A stretch of DNA of 64,000 bases from Hyalella azteca (GCF_000764305.2 NW_025947119.1:1-64000), one strand, 5' to 3'. Shown: positions 45,248-56,400, numbered from the stretch's first letter. Notes: a model not told the origin generated them from the letters alone. Made by a program: numbers and translations.

Positions 45248-45505
45248 ATAAATAACTTTATGCAAGTTTGATTGAAGACCAGAGCATGCTTTTCATTAAC
45301 AATCTTCTTCTTCGTCTTTTCAGTGAGTCGAACCAAATTTCTAACTGGAGCCGGGAGATCGAAAAGCAGGTTTCCGAATGACATTTTAATAGATTGCGGC
45401 GTTTCGAAAGTACAATTTTTCGTTATCAAGCAGGTGAAGACGAACAAGAAGATTGTTAATAAAAAGCATTCTCTGGTCTTCAATCAAACTTGCATAAAAG
45501 AGAAA
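45248..45505. repeat. Inverted repeat with about 65-bp arms
   Basis: TTTATGCAAGTTTGATTGAA...AACAATCTTCTTCTTCGTCT on the left faces its complement on the right with only a few mismatches; the loop is about 110 bp and more GC-rich. Similar reading frames on both strands (MKTR-CF-LTIF) are explained by the symmetry. Confidence 0.85.
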
Positions 45506-45668
45506 CTTCTGCCGAACTACACCAAATAACTTTATATGTATAGTTGTCAGAGTTCAAGCGTGTGTTGGAAGCCTGGCACTACATTTCTATAGGGGGCGGT
45601 TCGGCCGCGTATGTGATACTTATCATGTTTTGATATTGTCTGCACCTAAAAACACAAAACACATGCCC
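45506..45668. other. Spacer
   Basis: A GC-rich patch GGGGGCGGTTCGGCCGCG at 45592-45609; nothing else. Confidence 0.4.
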
Positions 45669-45819
45669 AGGGCCTATACTTTCGAAAAAAGTTAAGTGAT
45701 CATAAGTTCATCAGCCATTCATTGACGGCCTTTCAAGCAAAATCCACCAATCATAGACAAGAAAATAGAGCGTAACTACTTACTTACGTTCACTTAGCGA
45801 GTTTTGGAAGTATGGCCCC
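45669..45819 (-). mobile_element. MITE-like element, family 1, copy 2
   Basis: GGGCCTATACTTTCG to GGAAGTATGGCCCC, core TTTCAAGCAAAATCCACCAA. Left end diverged, right end intact. Confidence 0.85.
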
Positions 45820-47110
45820 GCAGGTGAGAATAGTGATGCACCGCAAAACTTGGAAGAAAGATTAGACCAAAAAAGGAAATTTAGCTTCTAAATTGGTGTG
45901 AATACATTTCAATCAGGACACAAAATAATTTTTACATTTTGAAACGGGAGTTGAATGGAATGTATACGAGTACGCTGTATTTTAAAATTATTCATTGTAT
46001 TGGTTTTTCTGTCATTAGCATTCATAAGCTTTGTTATTGTTAATTGCATTCGAAATAAAGTGATTCTATGGATTATTGATGTCATTTATTATGAGGATTA
46101 TCGAGCTTTAATTCATCGCTACTATTACCTGCTATATATAGTTATTACCTACAACTACTAACTATATGTTAATCTGAATTAGAATTTCATTATAACGCGA
46201 TTTTCAAATTTACAAGCTTTTGAATGTACCGTATTCAAGTTTATTTTTAATCTTCTCCCAATACGATAATTGAATGTGAAATTTTCTTCCAGTAACTTAA
46301 TGCTCGCGTATAATTTGATACAAGAGATTAAAAAAATTGTGTAAGGGATATTCCGGATAAGTAGCAAATTATAGTAGGTGTTCCGCTCTAGCCAACTTAA
46401 AAATGCGACTAAAAGAGATAAAAAATTCAAAGAACCATATACTCGAAATTTTCTGTTAATATATAATGAATAATTTTGCTTCAAATTTTACGATAGGATC
46501 AGAAAATACTACTTTTACTAATGTGTCACACTCTAATTAAGTCAAACAGCGTCAACAGTGATTAGAAACAATGACTATAAAGTAAGCAATCGTTGAAAAT
46601 TCATTTCTGCCTCTTAATTGCTAACGGTCTCACACATAAATTTTTTTACATTGTTTGGGTAACGCCGAGCAATACATCTTTTGATTAACAGTTAGGTTAT
46701 GAATATTTTTATCTAGGTTTAACTGTGCTTATTCAGTTGTCCCGTAATCCATCACTGAGAAAAGCTCCGAACTTGAGACTTGATCAGTGATCACGGTTTA
46801 AATAGACAAGGGCTAAGAAGATACACGGTTTATATTATCGTATTCTTGTTTCTATCGTTTATTTTTATTATAATTTTCAAGTCTCATTTGTATATTTACA
46901 CACTGAATGAATCATAACAACATGAGACACGAGTACCTTGAGATTCAAAGGACGAGTTGAAGTAATAAATATGTTATCTAATCTCTTCAACGATAATCAC
47001 AATAAATACAAAAATTCATGAATGACACACGCGCGAATGACTTAAAACAGGACAGGAACAAATAACACAAGGAATATAATAAACGTGAACATATGATCGA
47101 TGTTCAATTA
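45820..47110. other. No gene identified
   Basis: AT-rich; frames at 45955-46161 (+) and 46179-46484 (-) are hydrophobic/low-complexity without motifs. Confidence 0.45.
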
Positions 47111-47198
47111 TTACAGCAACAGGCAGGGAAGCTCGCGTGTCTAGGACCTGTAAAGGTAACGTGTAATGGTCGCTCAAGAGTTCGAGGCCAGCGGCGGT

Positions 47199-47940
47199 CG
47201 ACTGAAGAAATTCAAGCACTTCAATCGAGGTAATGACAGCGGTTGTAGATTCGTTGGTTGCACGAATTGTATAAAATTTAGATATTTGAAGAAATTTAAG
47301 CACTTTAATCGAGGTAACGACAGCGGTTGTAGATTCGTTGTTTGAACGAATTGCATAAAATTTAGATATTTGAAGAAATTCAAGCACTTCAATCGAGGTA
47401 ATGACAGCGGTTGTAGATTCGTTGGTTGCACGAATTGCATAAAATTAGATATTTGAAGAAATTCAAGCACTTCAATCGAAGTGATGACAGCGGTAGTAGA
47501 TTCGTAGGTTGCACGAATTGCATTAAATTAAGTTATTTGAAGAAATTCAAGCACTTCAATCTAGGTAATGACAGCGGTTGTACATTCGTTGGTTGAACGA
47601 ATTGCATAAAATTTAGATATTTGAAGAAATTCCAGCACTTCAATCGAAGTAATGACAGCGGTTGAAGATTCGTTGGTTGCACGAATTGCATAAAATTAAG
47701 ATATTTGAAGAAATTCAAGCACTTCAATCGAGGTAATGACAGCGGTTGTAGATTCGTTGGTTGCACGAATTGTATAAAATTTAGATATTTGAAGAAATTC
47801 AAGCACTTTAATCGAGGTAATGACAGCGGTTGTAGATTCGTTGGTTGCACGAATTGTATAAAATTTAGATATTTGAAGAAATTCAAGCACTTTAATCGAG
47901 GTAACGGCAACGGAAATTGATTTTTGGGTTGCAAGAATTT
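47199..47940. repeat. 84-bp minisatellite
   Basis: About nine units of GAAGAAATTCAAGCACTTCA, ATCGAGGTAATGACAGCGGT, TGTAGATTCGTTGGTTGCAC, GAATTGCATAAAATTTAGAT, ATTT. As 84 is a multiple of three, three minus-strand frames and one plus frame stay open. These are array artefacts rather than genes. Each unit carries TCGAG|GTAATG, a donor-like site on the + strand. Confidence 0.95.
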
Positions 47941-48365
47941 TATAAAGTAAAGTAATCCATTGTGAATCATTCATGGTGAATGAAATGCGAAATAATATTT
48001 TGAGATCTAAGTTGAAAATATTGTGATCATTTAATAAATACTTCATAAATTAATATTGATCTATAACAATCTTTAAAATTCAGTTTACTATGACACCGTT
48101 CGTTTTAATTTAGGAAGAATATGAAAAGCGGTTGGCTGAGACGATACCATAGGAAATTTGAATTATTAATGTTGGAAAATTACCCATTTGATTATATAAT
48201 TCAGCATTGTTAAGCAATTCATTATTTACATTGGCTGGCCTAAAAATTTTAAGAGAGGAGCGTCCAAGTTTTCTAAAACGCTAAAACTAATTTATTGCTG
48301 GCAAAAAAAAAAGCAATATCTGGGCAAAGGGTGCTCAAAAAGGGTAAAACCAAAACAAATTAGAT
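47941..48365. other. No gene identified
   Basis: AT-rich with a poly(A)-like run at 48304-48313. Confidence 0.45.
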
Positions 48366-48490
48366 CAGTACTCACTGCAGTGAGTGACAGAGAGCGCATT
48401 TTCTCGTCCGTCCGTATCGTGAAGTCACGGACGGACATGACGAGCACAATAGCGCCTTTTTTCCATAGATGATAAAATGCGCTAAAAATA
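48366..48490 (-). mobile_element. MITE-like element, family 2, copy 3
   Basis: Reverse orientation of the 10137 copy: CAGTACTCACTGCAGTGAGT to GATAAAATGCGCTAAAAATA. Confidence 0.7.
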
Positions 48491-49745
48491 TAACTTTTGT
48501 TCGAAATTTAATGTCATGGTCGTCCTAGCACGTGCACCATTATTTCTCAACTTAATGTTAATTAAGGAAGAATGGTGGCATGAGCTCCTTTCAGGCAATT
48601 CTACGTAAACATAGCCTAAAACATTATTATGTATTTTATTCTTCTATATTTACATCAAAGGGTTAAAAATATTCAATTTTGTGTTCTTAAGTTTAATACC
48701 ACATTTAGCATTTTTTAAAATATTTTTTCGTTCTAAAATAAAAAAAATATATTTTTGAAAATATTTTTTCGTGTTTAAATTCTATTAAATCCCAACGCAG
48801 GTTACTCAGTCATATATATGTAGCGCTATGGAAGCCTTAACACGTACGATTTTTTTCTTTACATTTAATGCGCAGTCAAACACTCAATGCTCTTCGCACT
48901 TGCAAATTTTAGATGCTGGCAAAGCAGCTAATTAAAGCCACGACCAGAATTGCGTGGCGAAGAGGCCTTTTGGCTCCCTAATTAGCGCGATGAACTTATT
49001 TTTATTATTCCCAGACTTCAACTTTTCCCTCTGATCCTCAACACTCTCGCGCCCGCGAGGAGAAAATGATCCCTACAAAGTCCAGGCATTACATAGAAGA
49101 AGAGTAACACTTGGGAATTAAAATGAACGGTCAAACTTGCATGCCAATAAGCTGAACTAAATAAGACTCGCAGACAATTTCATATAGATCCTGGGACGAC
49201 TTAATGAACTTGATAATTGTAAATGCACATCATCGAGACTAGTATTTGAGGTAACTTCAGACGCACATTATTTTGACGACTTTTGGTTTTATATTCCCGT
49301 GCATGTTGCGTAAACCGCATAAATCATTTTGTTAAAGTATCGAGAAAAACAGAGCTAAAATAAAAAATGTGGTCCAAAAAAACCGCGAAACGGTATGTTA
49401 TTTAAAGTCAACAAACTGTCGCCGTCGCCTGCATCTCAATAGATAAGATTTTTAAAAGTTCATACCCGTTTAAAAACGCTCAAAGGAACGCTCAATATGT
49501 AAACGTGCTTTGACCGTACGCGAGTTGAAGAAAAACATACGTCTTTTCCATTGCTTGTAATGCGTTTTTGATGACCCTTGGAACGCGTTTTTTAATATTT
49601 TTTTCAGCCGCACTTTACCAAAGCTCCAGTGCCCCCAAAAACCTGCATATCTTGTGTCGGGAAATTAAGGGGGCACTTCTTCACAAACTGATCTACAGGC
49701 GAAACTAGAGTCGCGGCTTCTAGCAGGACGCAAGATTCACAGCCT
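48491..49745. other. No gene identified
   Basis: AT-rich; short GC-rich patch near 49050. Nothing recognised. Confidence 0.45.
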
Positions 49746-49895
49746 GGGGCCATACTTTCAAAACTCGCTAAGTGAACGTAAGTACTTACGCTCTATTTTA
49801 TTGTCTATGATTGGTGGATTTTGCTTGAACGGCCGTCAATGATTGGCTGATGAACTTACGATCTCTTAACTTTTTTTGTGTGCGGCATTTTCCCC
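49746..49895 (+). mobile_element. MITE-like element, family 1, copy 3
   Basis: GGGGCCATACTTTCAAAACT to ACGATCTCTTAACTTTTTTT; the right terminus is eroded (TGCGGCATTTTCCCC). Confidence 0.85.
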
Positions 49896-50674
49896 AGTAA
49901 AGTTTTAAGACAATCCAACTTGTACGATTACTGCAATGCAAACTATATCAGAGTTGATGCATATTCATTTTAAAAAATAATGGGGAGCGGTATTTATATT
50001 CCGATTCCATGTCCGAAATTGTTATAAATGTTTACCGTCGATCATCAATTCAATCTAGTATTCATATAGCAGACTTGAGGAGACAGGAGTATCAATGAAT
50101 TGTTCGGAATATTATTTATTTGAGGAATAGAATATGGATTAATTTATTTTTCTTAGAGTTCATGAGCTAATTAATTAATTGAAAAGACCCAATGATCAAG
50201 TATAGTTTACTGGCTGTCCCGAGACAGAGAAACTGCATGCCAACTTGCAGGCCGAAGTTTGCCAAAAAATGAGAAAACGTACATGTAAGAATTCATATTG
50301 AGCTATAAGCGCATAATAAATGCAATAAATTAAAGGAAATTGAAAAAATGTAATTCGTATCAACAATATACTTGTGTAAAATTAACAACTCAGTCCTGCC
50401 TTCTACTAGCGTAGCTCCGCGACTATGACCTTGCACCGAAAGTGAACGAAAATTTGTGATAAAATGTAGGCACACTCAATGAAAGAGAGAAATTCATTTT
50501 TGATCCATCGCATAACGCAGCAAACTTGTAAAAATATTTTTAAATTTTCGAAGTAAAGACTGAAAATTTACAAGAAATTTCGATCCTAAAATTTTAATAT
50601 CATGGAGTATTTTCCAGATTAATACATGTGAGGTCATCGAGACGTTACTCCCTAAAATAAATTTACATTACCAC
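49896..50674. other. Gene-less stretch and 3' end of the RING gene
   Basis: Nothing recognised until the minus-strand AATAAA. Confidence 0.45.
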
Positions 50675-50680
50675 TTTATT
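50675..50680 (-). terminator. Poly(A) signal of the RING gene
   Basis: TTTATT on + is AATAAA on the minus strand, 81 bases after the stop codon at 50761. Confidence 0.5.
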
Positions 50681-50760
50681 AAAAATTTTAAATGCACTCC
50701 GCAAGTTTGTCAGTAATTACTTGGACAGCTCAAATGAAACAGCGCCAGCGAGTCATGCAA

Positions 50761-50944
50761 TTATTCAACAAAAAAACCATCACCACCACTACCACTCGCG
50801 CTGTCACTACTCCGTCCCCTCAATCTCGCAGCTGCTGCCGCAACTACGGTGGCGAAAAATTGATCGTAAAACGCTTTGCAGGCGAGAAACTGATCGCGAC
50901 TGAAGACGAGACGGCCGCTCGCGCGGCAGAGTGGACAGCATTCA
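50761..50944 (-). CDS. RING-finger protein, second exon
   Basis: On the minus strand acceptor TTTTCACCACAG precedes T-GAA-TGC-TGT-CCA-CTC-TGC. The T completes a serine codon left by exon 1 (phase 2). Sixty residues follow: ECCPLCRASGRLVFSRDQFL, then an Ala-rich and a Ser/Gly-rich low-complexity tail, and a stop. CPLCR supplies the seventh and eighth metal ligands that exon 1 lacks. The exon is GC-rich. The plus-strand frames here are shadows. The independent presence of these ligands in the right phase 0.8 kb downstream is strong evidence for the splice. Confidence 0.8.
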
Positions 50945-51135
50945 CTGTGGTGAAAAGTTGACATAAATATCGGTTTATAACATAACTTGTAAATAAAATG
51001 TTATAATTTTGGCTTAGGTGAGATATAGTACGAGAATATGTTAATATAATACCATTGGAAAACGATAAATAACATTAACCTTGCATTTATACACTTCTAT
51101 TTGTTGCACAACCGTTGGTTTGCTACATTCTACCT

Positions 51136-51320
51136 TGAAAAGTAATCTTATGTTTTGGTGTAGCTGTAAAATAATAGTAAAACATATATGCAAAAGTTTT
51201 TTTTGCAAAGTGACTTCAATAAAATCAAAATAAAATAAAAGTACTTCAAATAATCAAATTAAATGTAAAAGTTTTATTAATTAAATTTCAACCGACACAC
51301 AGGAGTGAACATCATAATAA
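51136..51320. repeat. Copy of the RING gene 5' flank inside its intron
   Basis: TGAAAAGTAATCTTATGTTT through ACCGACACACAGGAGTGA matches 52861-52945 plus 53155-53236, in the same orientation. The upstream version has about 205 extra bases in the middle. Confidence 0.9.
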
Positions 51321-51359
51321 TGAAACCGCGCCATTTAAATCAATAGCTTGGCTCCTGAT

Positions 51360-51721
51360 CATTACTGATTGTAGGACACTTCATCATTACCTGAAGCTTG
51401 TACCATCTTCGTCATTACCTGGAGGCACCATCTCCATCATTACCTGAAGGCACCATCTTCGTCATTACCTGAAGCTTGTACCATCTCCATCATTACCTGA
51501 AGGCACCATCTCCATCATTACCTGAAGGCACCATCTTCATCATTACCTGAAGGCATCATCTCCATCATTACCTGAAGCCACCATCTTCATAATTACCTGA
51601 AGCCACCATCTTCATAATTACCTGATGGCACCATCTTCATCATTACCTGATAGCACCATCTTCATCATTACCTGAAGTCACCATCTCCATCATTACCTGA
51701 AGGCACCATCTTCATCATTAC
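51360..51721 (-). repeat. 25-bp minisatellite starting at the splice donor
   Basis: About 14 units, on the minus strand CTTCAG|GTAATGATGGAGATGG plus TGC. The first unit is joined to the coding sequence ...TGGCGAGCTGTCAG, and every unit recreates CAG|GTAATGATG. Confidence 0.95.
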
Positions 51722-52860
51722 CTGACAGCTCGCCACTTCATCAAGCACTGGTAGCAGAAGATGTGGATGCAGTCGCTCAGGCATCCAAAGTTCACATTCT
51801 CGTCCAATTTCACATTAATGCATATACTGCAATATTCCGGGTCACTTCTCAACAAATCTTTGACGTCATTTGCCTTCTTGAACTCGCGGATGAAGCAAAA
51901 AGGATACGTTGCTGAAGAAATACCGGCTTGGTCCATTTCAAGCATAATTTGCATCAGTAATGCCGTTGTTAACGTATGACGCAAGGTGCACCTAGTGGAG
52001 ACCTGAATATTGTTCGCCGTCATTCGTTCGAATAATTTGCTCACGGAGGAGTTAAGAGAACGTAAGGCATAATCAATTGCCACGTCAAAGTAGTTGAACG
52101 ATATCTTGCGTACAGCACATTCTATAGCGTAATATGTAAGAAAATGCGCGATAACAGCAACTTGAGGTGTAATCCATCTATGTAGCTTTGTTGTCCCGGC
52201 AGTGGGACGTTCTAGGTATGACAGAGTCAAAGCGAGATCGCCCAAAGTCTGTGCACTCGATATCTTCTTATGCTTGGCCCACAGCGAGACGCGGTAGACT
52301 TCATAAATAAATCGTTCGTTGAAGCACTTGTAACAAGGCATATTCAACAGGTACCGAAAATAAGCTCGGCCCCCGCGAAGCTTCATTTGCCGAAGAGAAA
52401 ATTTACTGTATAATATACCAGGCGGATCATTGATCATGGTTTCACCATCAGGCAGGAGAAAATGTCGACGGAATTTGCCAAAATAAAACTGAGTCAGAAA
52501 TTTCTGGTCAGTGCGTTCGTAATCTGATAAGTCAATCATTTGAGTAAAACCGCATAGGTCTTCGTGTACAGGACAGTATAAATTCTTCGCGTGGGATAAA
52601 TATCGGACGAGTTTAGCTTTGTATGCAACAGGAACCTTAACGTCAGGGAAGTTAAAATAAATTGGAGAGACCTCGATGGCATAAATAGGACGAGTCGATG
52701 CTAATGTTGAAGTTGAGCTGGTTGGCTGAAAAGCATTTGTATTTAAAGAAGCTTGAGCAAATGTTGAAGCTGTTGAGACTGAAGAAATGGTTGAGATAAT
52801 TGTAGTGACTGGAGACGAATTAATAGAATTATTAAATGGATATGTAGAGGAAAGATTCAT
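51722..52860 (-). CDS. RING-finger protein of unknown family, first exon
   Basis: The frame from ATG 52860 (MNLSSTYPFNNSINSS) runs 379 codons plus two bases to donor CAG|GTAATG. I choose this start because the 17 codons upstream lie in a duplicated flank. Residues 1-70 are Ser/Thr-rich and disordered-looking. Residues about 75-330 form a folded-looking region rich in F, Y, L, K, R with CPVHEDLCGF, of no family I recognise. Residues 344-379 are the first half of a RING: YCSIC, FGCLSDCIHIFCYQC, LMKW. Joined to exon 2 the ligands are C344, C347, C364, H366, C369, C372, C383 and C386 (C-x2-C-x16-C-x-H-x2-C-x2-C-x10-C-x2-C), a complete C3HC4 set resembling makorin-type RINGs. Likely an E3 ubiquitin ligase, about 440 residues. 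Viral or mobile origin is possible but unproven. Confidence 0.8.
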
Positions 52861-53236
52861 ATGAAAAGTAATCTTATGTTTTGGTGTAGCTGTAAAATAA
52901 TAGTAAAACATATATACAAAAGTTTTTTTTTTTTTGCAAAGTGACAGATAAACAAATCTATTTCAAGAATTATGTAAGGGAACATAGCAAGAGATTTAAA
53001 GTTTTCATGCCTATTATTTGAAGTATTGACCGATAAGGATTTAAATTTATGTTGTATTGGGAAATGCAACTGATTGACGAAAAGAAAAAGGAAAATTTTT
53101 CAAACTTGGATGCCTCTTCACAAAATCTGAGAGCTGTTTAGTATAATTTATCATAAATAAAATAAAAGTCACTTCAAATAATCAAATTAAATGTAAAAGT
53201 TTTATTAATTAAATTTCAACCGACACACAGGAGTGA
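52861..53236. repeat. 5' flank of the RING gene, duplicated in its intron
   Basis: Holds sequences matching 51136-51320 at both ends with unique DNA (52946-53154) between. Presumably contains the promoter; no TATA box with clear spacing was found. Confidence 0.7.
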
Positions 53237-53344
53237 TACGCTCTATTTTCTTGTCCATGATTGGTGGATTTTGCTTGAAAGGCTGTCAATGATTGGCTGA
53301 TGAACTTACGATCTCTTAACTTTTTTTTTTAAAGTATAGGCCCT
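53237..53344 (+). mobile_element. MITE-like element, family 1, copy 4 (left end missing)
   Basis: Starts at TACGCTCTATTTTCTTGTCC and ends AAAGTATAGGCCC. It abuts the end of the duplicated flank exactly. Confidence 0.8.
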
Positions 53345-53364
53345 GTGGTTCATTTATTTTACAG

Positions 53365-53430
53365 GCAATGTTCCATGAACTCAATGACTTAGAACGCGCA
53401 ACGAGGCACTGGTCCCACGTTGGTGTTTGA
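53365..53430 (+). CDS. Candidate terminal exon (AMFHELNDLE)
   Basis: Acceptor TTCATTTATTTTACAG at 53364 is strong. The frame reads AMFHELNDLERATRHWSHVG V and TGA, with AATAAA about 135 bases on (near 53565). Composition is protein-like but there is no upstream exon in view and I do not recognise the protein. A minus-strand frame over the same bases is weaker. Confidence 0.3.
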   Translation, partial: AMFHELNDLERATRHWSHVGV

Positions 53431-56400
53431 ACGACAAGAACATTAAGCCGTGATGCTTTCCCTACGCGAGTCTCATTAAACGAGAGCATTGTCTTGCTCG
53501 TAATGAGTAGGCCTTGTGCTCTAATGAGTCTAATGAGACGAGACTCCGAGTGGTAAATTAATAAATATCGGTATAATATCACTTCCATGCAATAGAGATT
53601 TCCGTAAATGTCATTAATTCCGTTGGTCGGAATGGGATTTTAATGAGTTGAGAAATTGACGTCAATAGTCTGCGTACTGAACAATTTAAGTGGCTACTGA
53701 ATCAAATCCCTCAATTTTTGGATTGGGTTAAACACAAATTTTTATCCGATTCTGCTAAGGTTTATATTTATAAGAGATGAAAAATCTCTCGCATATCATC
53801 CTCGAAAATGTTAACTCGAATTTTAAAACAGCAATAATTCATAATTCGAATTCCCATTGCAGGGCAGCACAACCTGCCAAATACAGACTTATGTTCAATA
53901 TATTTTAACGGTAACTTATTCATGGATTTGCTATAAGTATTTTGTTTAGAATCTTGCCTGTGGCTGCTGATACCAGTCCCTCATTATGCAGTGCAAGACT
54001 CGTAGCCTAGCAAATTGCGGGAAAACTTTGGTCTAACAATGCCGTCTGTGGAACTAAATTCCTTCCAGGCACAGAACTGTATGAAACTTTTCAGAATTCC
54101 CGTCAAAATTATGATATGGGGACATGAAATTCAAAAAATTTTTAGATATTAAAAGTAAATGACAACGATTTTATCAAATAGATTGTGCAATATCTTGCTC
54201 ACAATCTCAAATAATAATAAATAATAATACTATGATATATAATATAATACATGAAATTCGAAAAATTTTAGATATTAAAAGTAAATGACAACGATTTTCT
54301 CAAATTGATTGTGCAGTATCTTGCTCTCAATCTCAACTACAATTTTCAATGAGCTTTACTTTATGGTTTTAAAACTACAAGTTTTAATGTAATTATATGT
54401 TATGCGATATCACAGCGAACTCGAGCATGAGTCGGATTCCGGAATTCAAAAACTTAATGAATTTTTAATCGATCTTGCAGTAATTGTAACATTTATACAT
54501 AGGACATTCTTATCAACCGATCGCAAGAATTTTTAATAACCAGTGGCATAAAGATTTATATTTTTCTTACATTCTTCCCAGAAAAGTAGAATTAATTTTT
54601 AAACGCAATAATGCTTTACGATGATGTACCGCATTTAGGGAGCTTGAATCACTTTGTAACAGATCTGCCCTGTACGGAGTTGTTTATAAGGCCTTATTAT
54701 TCTGACCAGCTGATGATCTTTTGTTGACATTTAATTCATGATCGAGTTAGTGCTTAAGCTCCTACAATAGAGCGTGAATCATCTTCTAAAAAATCTATCA
54801 ATTGAAAGCAAGTACATATATGAAGTCAAATCTATCAATTGAAAGTAACACATTTAAGTCTTTCCTTTAGGTCTTTCCTCATTATTAACTATCTAAAGGC
54901 AGTAAATATCGACTTATGGGCGTTTTTAGGCAAAACAATCACATTCAACGAGACTGCAAAACTTAAGTTACTATTCGCAAATATCGACTTATGGCGTTTT
55001 TAAGCTCCGGCAAAACAATCACATTCAACGAGACTGCAAAGTTACTATTCGCACACTCATAACGACGATGCTGAATCTCCCCCGAGTTCACTGAATGTTC
55101 CAGGGTAGCTTTCATTTTAACTTGCGCGCGTCGCAAATCGTACAAATGAGCAAAGTTACGCGAGCTTCACTCAAATTTTGACCATTTAATGCGGCCGCCA
55201 CTATTTTCTGACTCAAAAGTTTGCAATTTGCAAATTAATAATTTCCAAATTTGTTGATTGACTGTTATTCTGCAAATAAATTAAGCAGCGCGGAACTTCG
55301 TTAGTTGCAAAAATGCAATTAGATAAACCCAACTTGATTAATATAGCAATAATTATCGATAAACTTCTCACAAAGAGTTTAAACTTGAGTTTTTAAATTA
55401 TATGATTGAAAATCGTTTGTAGAAGTACACTAAAAAATTGAATCTACATGAAAGTTTCATTTCAATACAAGGAAACATTTAATAACCACAAAACCTAAAG
55501 TTTATTCTTGTGTGAAGATATTTGCGAAAAGAAACCGCATCATATAATTCGTAACATTGCAAAAAAATAATATTTAATTCTGTATTTAAAATATACATTT
55601 CCTCAAACGTGAACAGCTTGAGAAAATGCAATTGCCGAAGTGACATAAAATAAAACAAATTTTTACTTGGCATAACAGCTAAATACTTCATGAATGAATA
55701 AATACTTCACAACAGCTAAATATTTCACGCTTCATTCAACCAACATGTATACGCTTCATTCAACCAACATGTATACGCTTCATTCAACCAACATGTATAC
55801 GCTTCATTCAACCAAGCCCTCGCCATTTCCGATGACCTTCAAAAAGCCAAGGAAAACACGTTAAAAAGCCCGTTATTTATGACGGTTAACCAAGTGCAAC
55901 CGTAATAAAGAATACTAGGAATGTTTGCTTATATTTTATGTATATTGCGACCACCGCTTGTGCGCGCCCTCCAAATGCTGCGCTATGGATGCTAATTTTG
56001 CATGGTTAATCTGGAGTTTATATTACCATATTTATCGTATATATTCTATATCATCACTTATTATTATTATTATATAATGCAAACTAAACTAAATCATTGC
56101 GAATGTGGCGCTCGATGGGGCTTTGCAGTATTCAGTTTTATTCGATATTTTGCTACCTAAAACACAACGGACGCCAAATTGATATTCTGACAAAGCATTG
56201 TTGACCAGAGTTCTGCCGGGGAGCTTCAGTAAATATGAAAGCAAATAAAACCAAAGAGAGTCATGCCTTTGAAAAACTAGGCTTAATATTGCCAAATCCA
56301 GCGTGCACAAATATCATGTAATTGAGATATGCTCAGAAGTGGCTTCGCTTGGAAAAAGAGTTAATGGAAAAACTCCATTACATGCGAGAATAATTAAACC

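Larger units (their letters stand above)
50945..51721 (-). other. Intron of the RING gene (777 bp)
   Basis: Donor CAG|GTAATG at 51721 and acceptor CACCACAG at 50945. It starts with the 25-bp array and also contains a copy (51136-51320) of the gene's 5' flank. Confidence 0.75.

Noticed and set aside
47016..48046. Several overlapping minus-strand frames (LKCLNFFKYLNF repeats)
   Set aside because: The 84-bp unit is divisible by three, so several frames stay open at once; none has start, splice or domain support.
50692..50961. 89-residue plus-strand frame over the GC-rich block
   Set aside because: The minus strand supplies the missing RING ligands in phase; the plus frame is a shadow.
51722..52911. 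Starting the RING protein at the Met 17 codons upstream (52911)
   Set aside because: Those codons lie inside the duplicated 5' flank that is also found in the intron, so the later Met at 52860 is more likely.
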